Below are positions 15,922-24,784 of a stretch of 64,000 nucleotides of DNA, one piece after another. Numbering within the stretch: position 1 is the stretch's first letter; every line of letters starts with the position of its first letter. A program made the position numbers and the translations under genes. The stretch spans positions 62,001 through 126,000 of the forward strand of contig NZ_JAJPRF010000006.1 in assembly GCF_021206925.1 (NCBI RefSeq), written 5' to 3'. The stretch is from Rhodoflexus caldus. GTDB taxonomy: Bacteria > Bacteroidota > Bacteroidia > Cytophagales > Thermoflexibacteraceae. The notes beneath the pieces are model-generated. The model searched no databases. It was given only the letters and a program-made list of their open reading frames with translations, and was not told the DNA's origin.

Positions 15922-17163
15922 ATGAGCCACAAGCCTCAAACCATTGCAGAAAAAATTCTTTCCAACCACAGCGGGAAGCCCGTTTATGCCGATGAGCTGA
16001 CCATCGTGAGCGTAGACGGTGCTATGGCCAGCGATACAACAGCCCCTTATGCCATCAAAGCCTTTGAAGAGATGGCAGGCGGCAAAACCGTATGGAATCC
16101 CGATAAAATTGCATTAGTGATAGACCACGCTGCACCTGCACCCAATCAGACCATCAGCAACCTGCACCAACTGATGCGGGAGTTCGGCAAAAAACACGGC
16201 ATTCGCGTGTTTGACGTTGGCGAAGGCATTTGCCACCAAGTGATTATGGAGCACGGCTACGTAAAGCCGGGCGATGTGTTCACCGGTGCCGATTCGCATA
16301 CCACGCACTACGGCTGCATCAACGCGTTTTCTACGGGCGTGGGCGCAACCGACCTTGCGGCAGTTTGGCTAACGGGTAAAATTTGGTTCAAAGTGCCGCG
16401 AAGCATCAAAATCATCATCAACGGCCGCCTGAAAAAAGGCGTTTATGCCAAAGATGTCATCATGCACGTAATGAGCCATATGGGCATAGAAGGCGCTACC
16501 TATCAGGCCATTGAGTACTGTGGTTCAACCGTTGCCAACATGACGGTCGCCAGCCGTGCCGTACTGTCCAATATGGCCGTAGAAATGGGCGGTAAAGCAG
16601 GGCTGGTACACCCCGCAGGCTTGCAATTAGGCTACGACTTTACCCCGATTGTGCCGGATGAAGGAGCGGAGTACAGCCGTGTATTAGAACTTGACGTGAG
16701 CGACCTCAAACCGCAGGTCAGCATTCCGCACCAACCCGACCAAGTTACCGATTTGGAGAAAGTTAAGGGCAAGAAGATAGATTACGCCTTTATAGGTACA
16801 TGCACCAACGGCAGGTTAGAAGACCTGCACGCTGCCGCCGATGTGCTGCGCGGCAGAAAAATTCACCCTTCGGTCAGAATGTTAGTTATTCCTGCCTCTA
16901 AACAGGTATTTCAGGCCGCCATGCGCGATGGCACCATAGAAATTCTGATGGATGCGGGCGTAAGTTTTGCCACCTCGGGCTGTGGCCCTTGCGTAGGCTC
17001 GCACATGGGCGTACCTGCCGACGGCGAAGTAGTTATCTCGGCTGCCAACCGCAACTTCCGCGGCCGCATGGGCAACCCCAAAGCCGAAATTTATTTGGGT
17101 TCTCCTGCTACTGTGGCAGCCTCCGCCGTAGCCGGATGCATTACCGATGCGGCAGATTTGTAA
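15922..17163 (+). CDS. leuC: 3-isopropylmalate dehydratase / homoaconitase-type large subunit
   Basis: A 413-residue member of the aconitase superfamily, two-subunit type: the large subunit carries the [4Fe-4S] cluster and isomerises isopropylmalate or a similar hydroxy-acid. Cluster ligands are Cys294 (GTCTNGR), Cys354 and Cys357 (SGCGPCVG); DSHTTHYG and GVGATDLA are further signature stretches. ATG at 15922 gives MSHKPQTIAEKIL, the family start; an in-frame extension upstream is non-coding. Its length and motifs fit the LeuC2/archaeal-type subfamily, so homoaconitate-like substrates are possible. No small subunit (LeuD) is adjacent, which is unusual. Confidence 0.85.
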   Translation: MSHKPQTIAEKILSNHSGKPVYADELTIVSVDGAMASDTTAPYAIKAFEEMAGGKTVWNPDKIALVIDHAAPAPNQTISNLHQLMREFGKKHGIRVFDVGEGICHQVIMEHGYVKPGDVFTGADSHTTHYGCINAFSTGVGATDLAAVWLTGKIWFKVPRSIKIIINGRLKKGVYAKDVIMHVMSHMGIEGATYQAIEYCGSTVANMTVASRAVLSNMAVEMGGKAGLVHPAGLQLGYDFTPIVPDEGAEYSRVLELDVSDLKPQVSIPHQPDQVTDLEKVKGKKIDYAFIGTCTNGRLEDLHAAADVLRGRKIHPSVRMLVIPASKQVFQAAMRDGTIEILMDAGVSFATSGCGPCVGSHMGVPADGEVVISAANRNFRGRMGNPKAEIYLGSPATVAASAVAGCITDAADL

Positions 17164-17286
17164 CAAAAATCAGACAAGCGCAGCAATGCGATACGGATGA
17201 ACGCCGACTCGGATGTTGATGCCAACCAATCCGAACAAGCCCGCATCATCGGCGCTCCGACACTTTGCGGTAAAACACACAACAGC

Positions 17287-18267
17287 ATGGAAAACCAAGA
17301 AATTTTTCAACCGCGCACCGACCTCAGCGCCATCACAAAAACCATTGCCGATATCAGGGCAGAGGTGGCACAACTTGTTGTAGGTCAGCACCAAATGGTT
17401 GATTTATTGATTACTGCCCTCCTTGCCGACGGGCACGTATTAATAGAAGGTGTGCCGGGAGTAGCTAAAACACTGACAGCCAAAGTTTTATCCCGCATTA
17501 TGAACATCCGCTTTTCGCGGATTCAATTTACGCCCGACCTGATGCCCTCCGATGTGTTGGGGACTTCCGTGTATAGCCTGAAAAGCGGCGAATTTGAATT
17601 TAAGGCAGGGCCTGTTTTTGCCAACGTGGTACTGATTGACGAAATCAACCGCGCACCTGCCAAAACACAAGCCGCACTTTTTGAGGTGATGGAAGAACGG
17701 CAAGTTACCATTGACGGCAAGCGCTACCCGATGGAAGCTCCGTTTATTGTGTTGGCTACCCAAAACCCGATTGACCAAGAAGGTACTTATCGGCTGCCCG
17801 AAGCGCAATTAGACCGCTTTTTGTTCAAAATTCAGGTGGGGTATCCGTCGGCAGAGGAAGAACTGACGATGCTTGGCGGTTTTCAAAGCCGACATATGCA
17901 AAATGACCTGTCGGTCATACGTCCGCTGCTGACGGCGGCAGATATTGCACAATACCGTCAGTTGGTGGCAGGCATCCATGCAGAACCCTCGGTGCTGGAA
18001 TATATTGTCAAAATTGTGGGAGAATCGCGCAACGACGCTGCCGTATATCTGGGTGCTTCGCCGCGTGCTTCCATCGCTATTTTGAACAGTTCAAAAGCCT
18101 GTGCCGTACTGAACGGCCGCGATTTCGTAACTCCCGAAGATGTGCGCTTTGTGGCACCGCACGTTTTGCGGCATCGCATCATGCTCACCGCAGAAAAAGA
18201 AATGGAGGGCTTTACGGCAGACCAATTGGTGCAGCAACTGATTGACAAAGTAGAAGTACCGCGATAA
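17287..18267 (+). CDS. MoxR-family AAA+ ATPase
   Basis: A 326-residue MoxR chaperone-like ATPase. Walker A GVPGVAKT is at residues 55-62, Walker B VLIDEINR at about 115-122, followed by the sensor stretch ATQNPIDQEGTYRLPEAQLD and a C-terminal lid domain. MoxR proteins act with VWA-domain partners in assembling metalloenzymes or envelope complexes; no DUF58/VWA gene is next to it here. I chose ATG at 17287 (MENQEIFQPR); the frame is open to an ATG at 17197, but the extra 30 residues look non-coding. A strong terminator follows. Confidence 0.9.
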   Translation: MENQEIFQPRTDLSAITKTIADIRAEVAQLVVGQHQMVDLLITALLADGHVLIEGVPGVAKTLTAKVLSRIMNIRFSRIQFTPDLMPSDVLGTSVYSLKSGEFEFKAGPVFANVVLIDEINRAPAKTQAALFEVMEERQVTIDGKRYPMEAPFIVLATQNPIDQEGTYRLPEAQLDRFLFKIQVGYPSAEEELTMLGGFQSRHMQNDLSVIRPLLTAADIAQYRQLVAGIHAEPSVLEYIVKIVGESRNDAAVYLGASPRASIAILNSSKACAVLNGRDFVTPEDVRFVAPHVLRHRIMLTAEKEMEGFTADQLVQQLIDKVEVPR

Positions 18268-18269
18268 AC

Positions 18270-18301
18270 AAAAAGTCATCCGCAACGAGGGATGACTTTT
18301 T
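18270..18301. terminator. Intrinsic bidirectional terminator
   Basis: AAAAAGTCATCC (18270-18281) pairs with GGATGACTTTTT (18290-18301) around an 8-base loop. The A-run and T-run serve both directions, ending the moxR transcript and the convergent dehydrogenase transcript. Confidence 0.88.
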
Positions 18302-18339
18302 GCCTCCATATTTCGGCAGCAGGCAAGTAAGCAAACCGC

Positions 18340-20322
18340 TTAATACGCCGCCAAAGCCTTTATCTTATCGCGAATGCGGCCTTTGGGCAGGAAGTTTTGT
18401 TCCAGCGTAGGGCTGAAAGGCACGGCAGTGTCAAGGCTGCCCTCGCGCATAACGGGTGCATCTAAGAACTCAAAGCAATGCTCGGCAATCCATGCGGCTA
18501 TTTCGCCACCGATGCCGCCCGTGAGGCAGTCTTCGTGGCAAACCAGCACCTTGCCTGTTTTCTTTACCGTAGCTGCAACAGCCTCTTTGTCCCAAGGCAA
18601 CAGCGTGCGCAAGTCAATAATTTCAATAGACAAATCCGGCATTTCTTTGGCAATTTGCAAAGCCCAATGTACGCCCATGCCGTAAGTAATTACGCTCAGG
18701 TCGCTGCCGCTTTGTACGGTTGCTGCTTTGCCCACTTCTACGGTATAAAAACCATCGGGCACAAGCCCCGTAATGGAGCGATACATGGCTTTGTGTTCAA
18801 AATAAATGTACGGATTGGGGTCTTCTAAGGCTGCCAGCAACAAACCCTTCGCATCGTAGGGATTGCTTGGGTAAACTACTTTCAAACCGGGCGTATGGGT
18901 AAACCATGCCTCGTTGCTTTGGGAATGAAAAGGCCCTGCGGCCACACCTGCACCTGTCGGCATCCGCACTACCACATCGGCATTTTGCCCCCAGCGATAA
19001 TGGATTTTTGCCAGATTATTGACAATCTGATTGAAACCGCAGGTAACAAAATCAGCAAATTGCATTTCTACCATGCTCTTGTAGCCCTTGATGGAAAGGC
19101 CAAGTGCAGTACCTACAATGGCACTTTCGCAAAGCGGTGTATTGCGCACGCGGGCGCGTCCGTATTGCCCTACAAAACCTTCGGTAACTTTAAATGCACC
19201 GCCGTATTCGGCAATATCCTGCCCCATCAGCACTAATCTGTCCCATCGCTCCATACCTTGGCGGAGTCCGTCTTGTACTGCATCAATGAAGCGTTTTTCG
19301 CTGCCCGCGTTGTCGGGGGCGACTACTTGCTGCACGTAAGGCGCGTACATATCGGCCAGTTCTTCGGCGGTATTGGGCACGGGGTCGGGTTCGGGGAAGG
19401 CAACGGCAATGCCCCGCTCAATTTCTTCGCGAATTTCCGCGCGAATGGCCTCCACATCAGCATTTGACAATACGCCTTCGGACAGCAGGTACTGTTCGTA
19501 GTTGTTCACAGGGTCTTTTTTACCCCATTCCTCGAACAGTTCTTGCGGTACGTATTTTGTACCCGATGCCTCTTCGTGTCCGCGCATACGGAATGTAATG
19601 GCTTCCAATAGAATCGGGCGCGGGTTTTGACGGATATCTTCCAATATGCGGACGATGGCATCGTAAACTTCCAACACATTGTTGCCGTCCACTTTTACGC
19701 CCTCAATGCCGTAGCCGATACATTTATCAATGAATTGCTTGCATCGGAACTGCTCGCTGCTGGGCGTAGAAAGGCCGTAGCCGTTGTTTTCCACCACAAA
19801 AATGACAGGCAAATCCCACACGGCGGCCACGTTTACACCCTCATGGAAGTCGCCTTCGGAAGTTGCCCCGTCGCCGGTGAATACCAGCGTAGCCTTTTTA
19901 TGCTGCTGCAACACATCGGCCAATGCGATGCCATCGGCAATGGCCAGTTGCGGCCCGAGGTGGGAAATCATCCCTACGATATGATGCGGATTGCTGCCAA
20001 AGTGGAACGAGCGGTCGCGACCTTTGGTAAAGCCCGATTTTTTGCCCTGAAATTGCGCAAAAAGCTGCCCCAAATCCATGCCGCGACCGGTGAAAATACC
20101 CAAGTTGCGGTGCATGGGTAAAATGTACTCGTCGGCAGCCATCGCACAAACCGCACCTACGGAAATAGCTTCCTGCCCGATGCCGGAAAACCATTTGCTG
20201 ATTTTTCCCTGCCGCAGCAGTACCAGCATTTTTTCCTCAATCATGCGGGGCTTTACCAAATTTTTATACAAATGAATCAGCGTATCGGCGCTGTAATTTT
20301 TACGGTCAAATGTGAGATGCAT
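18340..20322 (-). CDS. Branched-chain 2-oxoacid dehydrogenase E1, alpha-beta fusion
   Basis: A 660-residue thiamine-diphosphate enzyme oxidatively decarboxylating 2-oxoisovalerate or a related 2-oxoacid and passing acyl groups to lipoyl-E2. Residues 1-320 are the alpha part with the ThDP motif GDGATSEGDFHEGVNVAAVW and ENNGYGLSTP; residues about 335-660 are the beta part with GQDIAEYGGAFKVTEGF and the LVCHEDCLTGGIG region near the end. Alpha and beta are separate genes in many bacteria; fused forms are common in Bacteroidota. ATG at 20322 (MHLTFDRKNY) is chosen; a longer frame reaching 20424 lacks family character. No E2 or E3 gene is nearby. Confidence 0.92.
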   Translation of the reverse strand: MHLTFDRKNYSADTLIHLYKNLVKPRMIEEKMLVLLRQGKISKWFSGIGQEAISVGAVCAMAADEYILPMHRNLGIFTGRGMDLGQLFAQFQGKKSGFTKGRDRSFHFGSNPHHIVGMISHLGPQLAIADGIALADVLQQHKKATLVFTGDGATSEGDFHEGVNVAAVWDLPVIFVVENNGYGLSTPSSEQFRCKQFIDKCIGYGIEGVKVDGNNVLEVYDAIVRILEDIRQNPRPILLEAITFRMRGHEEASGTKYVPQELFEEWGKKDPVNNYEQYLLSEGVLSNADVEAIRAEIREEIERGIAVAFPEPDPVPNTAEELADMYAPYVQQVVAPDNAGSEKRFIDAVQDGLRQGMERWDRLVLMGQDIAEYGGAFKVTEGFVGQYGRARVRNTPLCESAIVGTALGLSIKGYKSMVEMQFADFVTCGFNQIVNNLAKIHYRWGQNADVVVRMPTGAGVAAGPFHSQSNEAWFTHTPGLKVVYPSNPYDAKGLLLAALEDPNPYIYFEHKAMYRSITGLVPDGFYTVEVGKAATVQSGSDLSVITYGMGVHWALQIAKEMPDLSIEIIDLRTLLPWDKEAVAATVKKTGKVLVCHEDCLTGGIGGEIAAWIAEHCFEFLDAPVMREGSLDTAVPFSPTLEQNFLPKGRIRDKIKALAAY

Positions 20323-20355
20323 GGGGATGATATGCGAAAAAGGTTTGAACGGCTG

Positions 20356-20363
20356 CAAAGTTA
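20356..20363 (-). promoter_or_regulatory. Putative -7 promoter box TAACTTTG
   Basis: Perfect TA-N2-TTTG match 33 bases upstream of the E1 fusion start at 20322, supporting that start. The nearest TTG is 12 bases before it, short for a -33 box. Confidence 0.42.
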
Positions 20364-20437
20364 GCAGGAGCGCATCAAACATTTTTGCATTAGTAAACAT
20401 TAACTGCCGACACGATGCGCCCAATGCAAAAGCCGAT

Positions 20438-20445
20438 TACCTTTG
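20438..20445 (+). promoter_or_regulatory. Putative -7 promoter box TACCTTTG
   Basis: Perfect TA-N2-TTTG match 18 bases before the LptF/G-type start at 20464, in the divergent gap shared with the dehydrogenase. No clear -33 TTG. Confidence 0.4.
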
Positions 20446-20463
20446 CGGACTATTTCGGGCATT

Positions 20464-21930
20464 ATGTTGCGTTTTACGAAGGTTGATAAATTGGTCAGCA
20501 AGGCATTTTACGGCATTTTTCTGTTGAGTTATGCCGTTGTGCTGTTTATCCTGCTCACTTTCGTGATGTCGCAGTACTTCGAGGATTTTGTGGGGAAAGA
20601 TTTGGGCTGGGAGGTTTTTGCACAATTGTTTTTTTACTTCGGGTTGGTGCTGACTCCACAGGCTCTGCCGCTGGCGGTTTTGCTTGCTTCGCTGATGGCA
20701 TTCGGCAACTTGGGCGAACACTTTGAAATCACGGCCGTAAAAGCAGCAGGCATCCCCCTAACCCGACTGATGCTGCCGATGGGCTTTTACGCCGTACTGA
20801 TTACGGTGGGCGCATTTCTTTTTAACAATCATTTTGCGCCTTATGCCAACCTGAAAGCCTACAGCCTGATGTATGACGTGCGGCAAAAAAAACCCGCACT
20901 CGAATTCAAAGAAGGCGGTTTTTACACCGACCTCCCCGACTATCGCATCCGCATTGAGCGCAAAGGACGCGGTGCGGACAGCATGGTTTACGGCGTTATG
21001 ATTTACGACCACACCAAACAACGCGGCAATACAGACGTAATTTTGGCTGATACGGGAAAAATTTACACCATCATGGATAACAACTACTTAGTGATGGAGC
21101 TTTGGAACGGCAATAAATTTTCCGAATACATCGGGCAAAATACCGACCGCAAAGAGTTTGTTCGCGACCGATTCCAACAGGCTAAATTCGTATTTTCCCT
21201 CTCGGCATTAGGTATGCAGAAAACGGACGAGGAACTGTTTCTTTCGCATAAAATCATGAAGAACGTGTCTGAATTGGGTATCGTAGCCGACTCTTTGAAG
21301 CGAGAAGTGCAGCGCTATCAGACACCGCTCTATCAGGACTTGAAGCCTTACTATGACTACCAGTTCAATGTGGACAGGGCTAAGTACCCGGCAGATGACA
21401 AGGACAGCGTTTCGGTGGATTTTATGCAATGGAAAGACTCCGTTACGGCGGCCGATATTACCCTGCTTTTCGAGCGGGCACAAACTAAAACCCGCAACGT
21501 AGAATCGCTGGCAACTATTGCCAAAGACCGAGTAACTTATTACGACAAAGAAGAGCGGAGTTTTCGCCTCGAGCAGCACCAACGGTTCACCATGTCGGTT
21601 GCCTGCCTGATGATGTTTCTGATAGGCGCACCTCTGGGGGCTATCATCAAGCGGGGGGGATTGGGCGTGCCTGTGCTGGTTTCCATTATTTTCTTCATTG
21701 TTTTTTACGTCATCAATATCTCCGGCGGCCACTATGCCAAAGAGGGCGTAACCTCCGTAGCCACAGGCGCTTGGATTTCCGATGCGGTGCTGCTGGTTTT
21801 CGGTCTGTGGTTCTTCCGTCAGGCGCAAAAAGACTCCCGCCTGTTTGATGCCGACGTTTATATTATCTGGCTAAGCCGCCTGAAAGCCCACCTGAAAGCC
21901 CGCCTGAGCGGTAAAAACTCACTTCAATAG
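20464..21930 (+). CDS. LptF/LptG-family permease (lipopolysaccharide export)
   Basis: A 488-residue YjgP/YjgQ-family inner-membrane protein, component of the LptBFG transporter that extracts lipopolysaccharide for transport to the outer membrane. Three N-terminal membrane segments (about 20-45, 58-80, 95-115) are followed by a large periplasmic beta-jellyroll region with an extra helical stretch (residues 250-360), then three C-terminal segments beginning MSVACLMMFLIGAPLGAIIK. The family sign AVLLASLMAFGNLGEHFEITAVKAAG is present, shown here only in part. ATG at 20464 is preferred over an in-frame TTG seven codons upstream. Confidence 0.9.
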   Translation: MLRFTKVDKLVSKAFYGIFLLSYAVVLFILLTFVMSQYFEDFVGKDLGWEVFAQLFFYFGLVLTPQALPLAVLLASLMAFGNLGEHFEITAVKAAGIPLTRLMLPMGFYAVLITVGAFLFNNHFAPYANLKAYSLMYDVRQKKPALEFKEGGFYTDLPDYRIRIERKGRGADSMVYGVMIYDHTKQRGNTDVILADTGKIYTIMDNNYLVMELWNGNKFSEYIGQNTDRKEFVRDRFQQAKFVFSLSALGMQKTDEELFLSHKIMKNVSELGIVADSLKREVQRYQTPLYQDLKPYYDYQFNVDRAKYPADDKDSVSVDFMQWKDSVTAADITLLFERAQTKTRNVESLATIAKDRVTYYDKEERSFRLEQHQRFTMSVACLMMFLIGAPLGAIIKRGGLGVPVLVSIIFFIVFYVINISGGHYAKEGVTSVATGAWISDAVLLVFGLWFFRQAQKDSRLFDADVYIIWLSRLKAHLKARLSGKNSLQ

Positions 21931-21982
21931 CCCACCTTGCCAAAGTGCAGATTTTGGAGTTTACAAACGGCATTAAGCAGGT

Positions 21983-22129
21983 GGGCAGATTAATGCGTTC
22001 TTTTTTACTGCGGAGTCCGCAAAGGTTTAACCACAGTGTACACAAAGAAAAGGTTCATCATAAAAACACTCAGTGCTCTTGGCGTGATACTCAGTGGGCT
22101 TTGCGGCAAATTTGAAAGGTCGCTTTAAA
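21983..22129 (+). repeat. Dispersed intergenic repeat, copy 2 (pairs with 13501-13645)
   Basis: Inverted with respect to copy 1. Conserved blocks include CGCAAAGGTTTAACC, GTGTACACAAAGAAAAG and CATCATAAAAACACTCAGTG. Differences are scattered substitutions with no indels by eye. It lies between the converging ends of the LptF/G-type and XRE regulator genes. Confidence 0.8.
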
Positions 22130-22163
22130 CTACTTAACTAACAAAAACCTCATCGGAGGCGCG

Positions 22164-23672
22164 TTAATCTTCCCGCTGCAAGGCCTCTAAGGCTGCCTTC
22201 AAATTGGCTACGCGCTGTTCCTGACGGTAAATAACCGGTGCCGCTGCCCGCGACTCACAGTCGGTAGCCATGCAACGTTCACAAGTTTCGCCCACCAATC
22301 GGATGGGAATAGACGGGTCGTTCCAAAAGCGGATGTTCTTTTTAAGCCCCTGATTGACCAATAGCCCCAAAGAAACACTGTGAATCACGGGAGAACCTTT
22401 AAAAGAAGGCTTCGCCATGCTGATAATCAGATACTCTTTTTCCAGCCCGTAATACTTAGAACGTTGCGCCTTGCACAATACCGCATCTTCGCCGCTCTGC
22501 TCCCTTTGCAGCCGCGTCCGCAGTTCCTGTATCACCTGAATAGACACCCAACGGCGACAATAATGCTCGTTCAGCATAGAAGCATGAGGCGCTTGCAAAC
22601 CCGAAAGATGCAGTTCTTTGCTCAGGTCGTACAGTTCGGCATTGGCGCGATTGCTGAAACGCAGAAAAAACAAATCGCGAAGCCCGAAAAACCGCGGCAA
22701 AAGATTGGTTAGCCTGTGGTAAAGCAATTCGGGGGCTACGCCGTACTTATCTAACAACTGCAAAAACAGTTCAGGCTGAAAAGCCCCCGACTGAAAAATA
22801 GCTCGCAAGTCAGTCAAAATTTCCTCACGCGGTAAAAAAAGCGCACAACTGAAATAAGAGCCTTTAAAATTATTGACCGCCTGCTCAAAAGAATTAACTT
22901 CCACCCACGAGGTAGTATAAGAGCGGTCGCTGATGTTCATAAACTGAAAACCCAGTTCACGCCCCAGAATGAAACATTTTTGTGTTTCGCTCAGGTCTTT
23001 ATTAAGTAACAGGCGAGGTTGCTTTCCTTTAAGCGTTACGGAACGAAGCTCCTGTAACTCAGGTTGTTGTGTCAGCCCGTCCTCTTCAATGCGATACTGA
23101 TACTCTTCCGTAAGAATCCGTATCAATTCCCGTGCACCTAAGGGAACGGCATGAATACCGTATTTCTGCTTACAGGCTTCTACCTGCTGTTCTATATCTT
23201 CAAAATAGTTTTCGTGCATTTCCTGATACGAACGCAGCGCCGAAAAGTAAATATGCTCTACCTTCATGCCGTAATTACGGCTGATTTCGATAATGGTATT
23301 GATAAAAGCATTGAGTTTAACGGGAGCGACTGATAAAATATCAAACAACTGTGATTTGTCTATGCCGAAAAAGTCCAGCGGTAATTCCTCCAACAAGTTG
23401 GTTCGCAGCAACTCCGCCACAGGTATCAGGCTTTTTTGCGTTTGCAGCGATACCAACCAGTCATAACTCACGCCAAGGGTATCGGCCAGTTGGGCGATTT
23501 TTTCAACCTTGGGCAGTTTTTTACCTTTCTCGATTTCGTTGAGGTAAGAAACCGAAAGACCTGCTTTTTCGGCCAGTTCGCTTTGCGAAATATTTTTTTC
23601 CACACGCAACTGCCTGATTTTCAAACCGAAAAGTAATTTAACGGCCGATTCGCGAATAGAAGGACGAGACAT
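22164..23672 (-). CDS. XRE-family regulator with ImmA/IrrE-like and ScfR-type C-terminal domains
   Basis: A 502-residue DNA-binding regulator. Residues 12-70 are an XRE helix-turn-helix (GLKIRQLRVEKNISQSELAE, then GLSVSYLNEIEKGKKLP). The middle (about 180-330) aligns in layout with the IrrE/ImmA-type domain, but the expected HExxH is replaced by GRELGFQF, so it is unlikely to be a protease. The C-terminal part carries a cysteine cluster CERCMATDCESRAAAP, as in short-chain fatty acyl regulators (RamB/PrpR/ScfR type) that bind acyl-CoAs. Control of acetate, propionate or fatty-acid metabolism is a reasonable inference. No target operon is adjacent. Confidence 0.85.
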   Translation of the reverse strand: MSRPSIRESAVKLLFGLKIRQLRVEKNISQSELAEKAGLSVSYLNEIEKGKKLPKVEKIAQLADTLGVSYDWLVSLQTQKSLIPVAELLRTNLLEELPLDFFGIDKSQLFDILSVAPVKLNAFINTIIEISRNYGMKVEHIYFSALRSYQEMHENYFEDIEQQVEACKQKYGIHAVPLGARELIRILTEEYQYRIEEDGLTQQPELQELRSVTLKGKQPRLLLNKDLSETQKCFILGRELGFQFMNISDRSYTTSWVEVNSFEQAVNNFKGSYFSCALFLPREEILTDLRAIFQSGAFQPELFLQLLDKYGVAPELLYHRLTNLLPRFFGLRDLFFLRFSNRANAELYDLSKELHLSGLQAPHASMLNEHYCRRWVSIQVIQELRTRLQREQSGEDAVLCKAQRSKYYGLEKEYLIISMAKPSFKGSPVIHSVSLGLLVNQGLKKNIRFWNDPSIPIRLVGETCERCMATDCESRAAAPVIYRQEQRVANLKAALEALQRED

Positions 23673-23789
23673 GAATATTTCGGTTATTGTATCGGTTTGC
23701 AGAATTTATTTACTGCCATGATTGACTAAGTAATTGAATAGTTTAAAGGGAACTTGTCAAAATCCGCTCACAGGGTCTAACGACCGCTG

Positions 23790-24017
23790 TCAGGTTTGCG
23801 TATGCCTCTGTGTATCACATAGTTCCAACTCAGGGATGCAAAACTCTACCCAGCCAATTGCCTCATTCAACCCTTTAATGAAAGCAAGTTTTTCTTCTAA
23901 TGTACCAAACTCATATTCCTTTACAAAAAGGCGCTTTTCTTCCTCGGTTAAGGATTGATTGCTGTATGCTTTAATGACTTGCTCCTTTCCAAATATTACG
24001 CGAACAATATGGTTCAT
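23790..24017 (-). CDS. Small hypothetical partner of the HNH nuclease
   Basis: A 75-residue protein whose ATG overlaps the HNH gene stop by 4 bases (ATGA), so it is translated with it. It is acidic, with two predicted helices (SLTEEEKRLFVKEYEFGTLE and EEKLAFIKGLNEAIGWVEF) and no motif I recognise. Its position directly after a nuclease suggests an immunity, specificity or regulatory role, but that is inference. The region is AT-richer than the surroundings. Confidence 0.6.
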   Translation of the reverse strand: MNHIVRVIFGKEQVIKAYSNQSLTEEEKRLFVKEYEFGTLEEKLAFIKGLNEAIGWVEFCIPELELCDTQRHTQT

Positions 24018-24778
24018 TTCCTGAAAATATTTTGTTGATGATAATCCAGAAATTCTTTTGAAGGTAAAAATTTATCAGGAAGATTTATTTTTTGGTTTTC
24101 ATATTTCATAAAAAAATCTATAATAGCCTTTTCATGTGCAAAAATCTCCAACTCCCTCGAAATCTTAACGGTAAAATCAGGTGTGATTGTAATAAATCCT
24201 CTGTCAAACGCCTTATCGTGAATAGCGTTCAGACAAAGTCCATTTCTTGGATTTAATCTATGTTTGGTATTTTTTGACCAAGGGATTATATGACTTGCCA
24301 CTAAAAAATCTGGTATTGACAAACCAGTTATGCAGCATTTGAAATAATACGACGAAAGAACGGCTGAGCGAAAAAAACTTTGATTAACTCTCTGTTTTAC
24401 AACTGCTTCTCTTTCAACACCTTCTCTTATATCTTCTACCTCAATTTCCGAAGTTTCCTCAATTGGTTTATGAGCAAATTTTGAAATTAACAGTTCGCTT
24501 TCGTAAGCAAGTTTTTCCCAATTTCCGTTAAACTCTTCCCATACCTCCTCCTCTATTTTGCTGCCATGACTCAATCCTACAATCCCTTGCTTTTTCAATT
24601 CAGGGTCAAGCCTGCCAAAATTTCCAACTTTCATATTTAAAGCCGATGGGCTTCGTCCGATAATATTTGCATATTTGATTATCATGGGATTTGTTTTACT
24701 ACTTGCCTTAAAGGGTATTTTACAATACACATTAAACGCAATGATTGTCTCCTCTTTTGTCCAATTATTTCTTGACAT
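24014..24778 (-). CDS. HNH endonuclease, restriction type (HNH_2)
   Basis: A 254-residue nuclease. The C-terminal half holds an HNH_2-type site: CCITGLSIPDFLVASHIIPW with the first histidine, then RLNPRNGLCLNAIHDKAFDRG with the Asn and second His. The N-terminal 70 residues (NNWTKEETIIAFNVYCKIPF) form a separate helical domain found in related putative restriction enzymes. It lies 6 bases after a truncated Vsr gene and overlaps a small downstream gene. No DNA methyltransferase is present in the window, so it may be a modification-dependent enzyme or a remnant. Confidence 0.85.
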   Translation of the reverse strand: MSRNNWTKEETIIAFNVYCKIPFKASSKTNPMIIKYANIIGRSPSALNMKVGNFGRLDPELKKQGIVGLSHGSKIEEEVWEEFNGNWEKLAYESELLISKFAHKPIEETSEIEVEDIREGVEREAVVKQRVNQSFFRSAVLSSYYFKCCITGLSIPDFLVASHIIPWSKNTKHRLNPRNGLCLNAIHDKAFDRGFITITPDFTVKISRELEIFAHEKAIIDFFMKYENQKINLPDKFLPSKEFLDYHQQNIFRK

Positions 24779-24784
24779 TTTATA

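Noticed and set aside
17197-17286. N-terminal extension of the MoxR gene
   Set aside because: The extra 30 residues are not MoxR-like and resemble intergenic sequence; family members start near the MENQEIF methionine.
20323-20424. 34-residue extension of the E1 fusion
   Set aside because: It overlaps the -7 box and lacks family similarity; MHLTFDRKNY at 20322 fits better.
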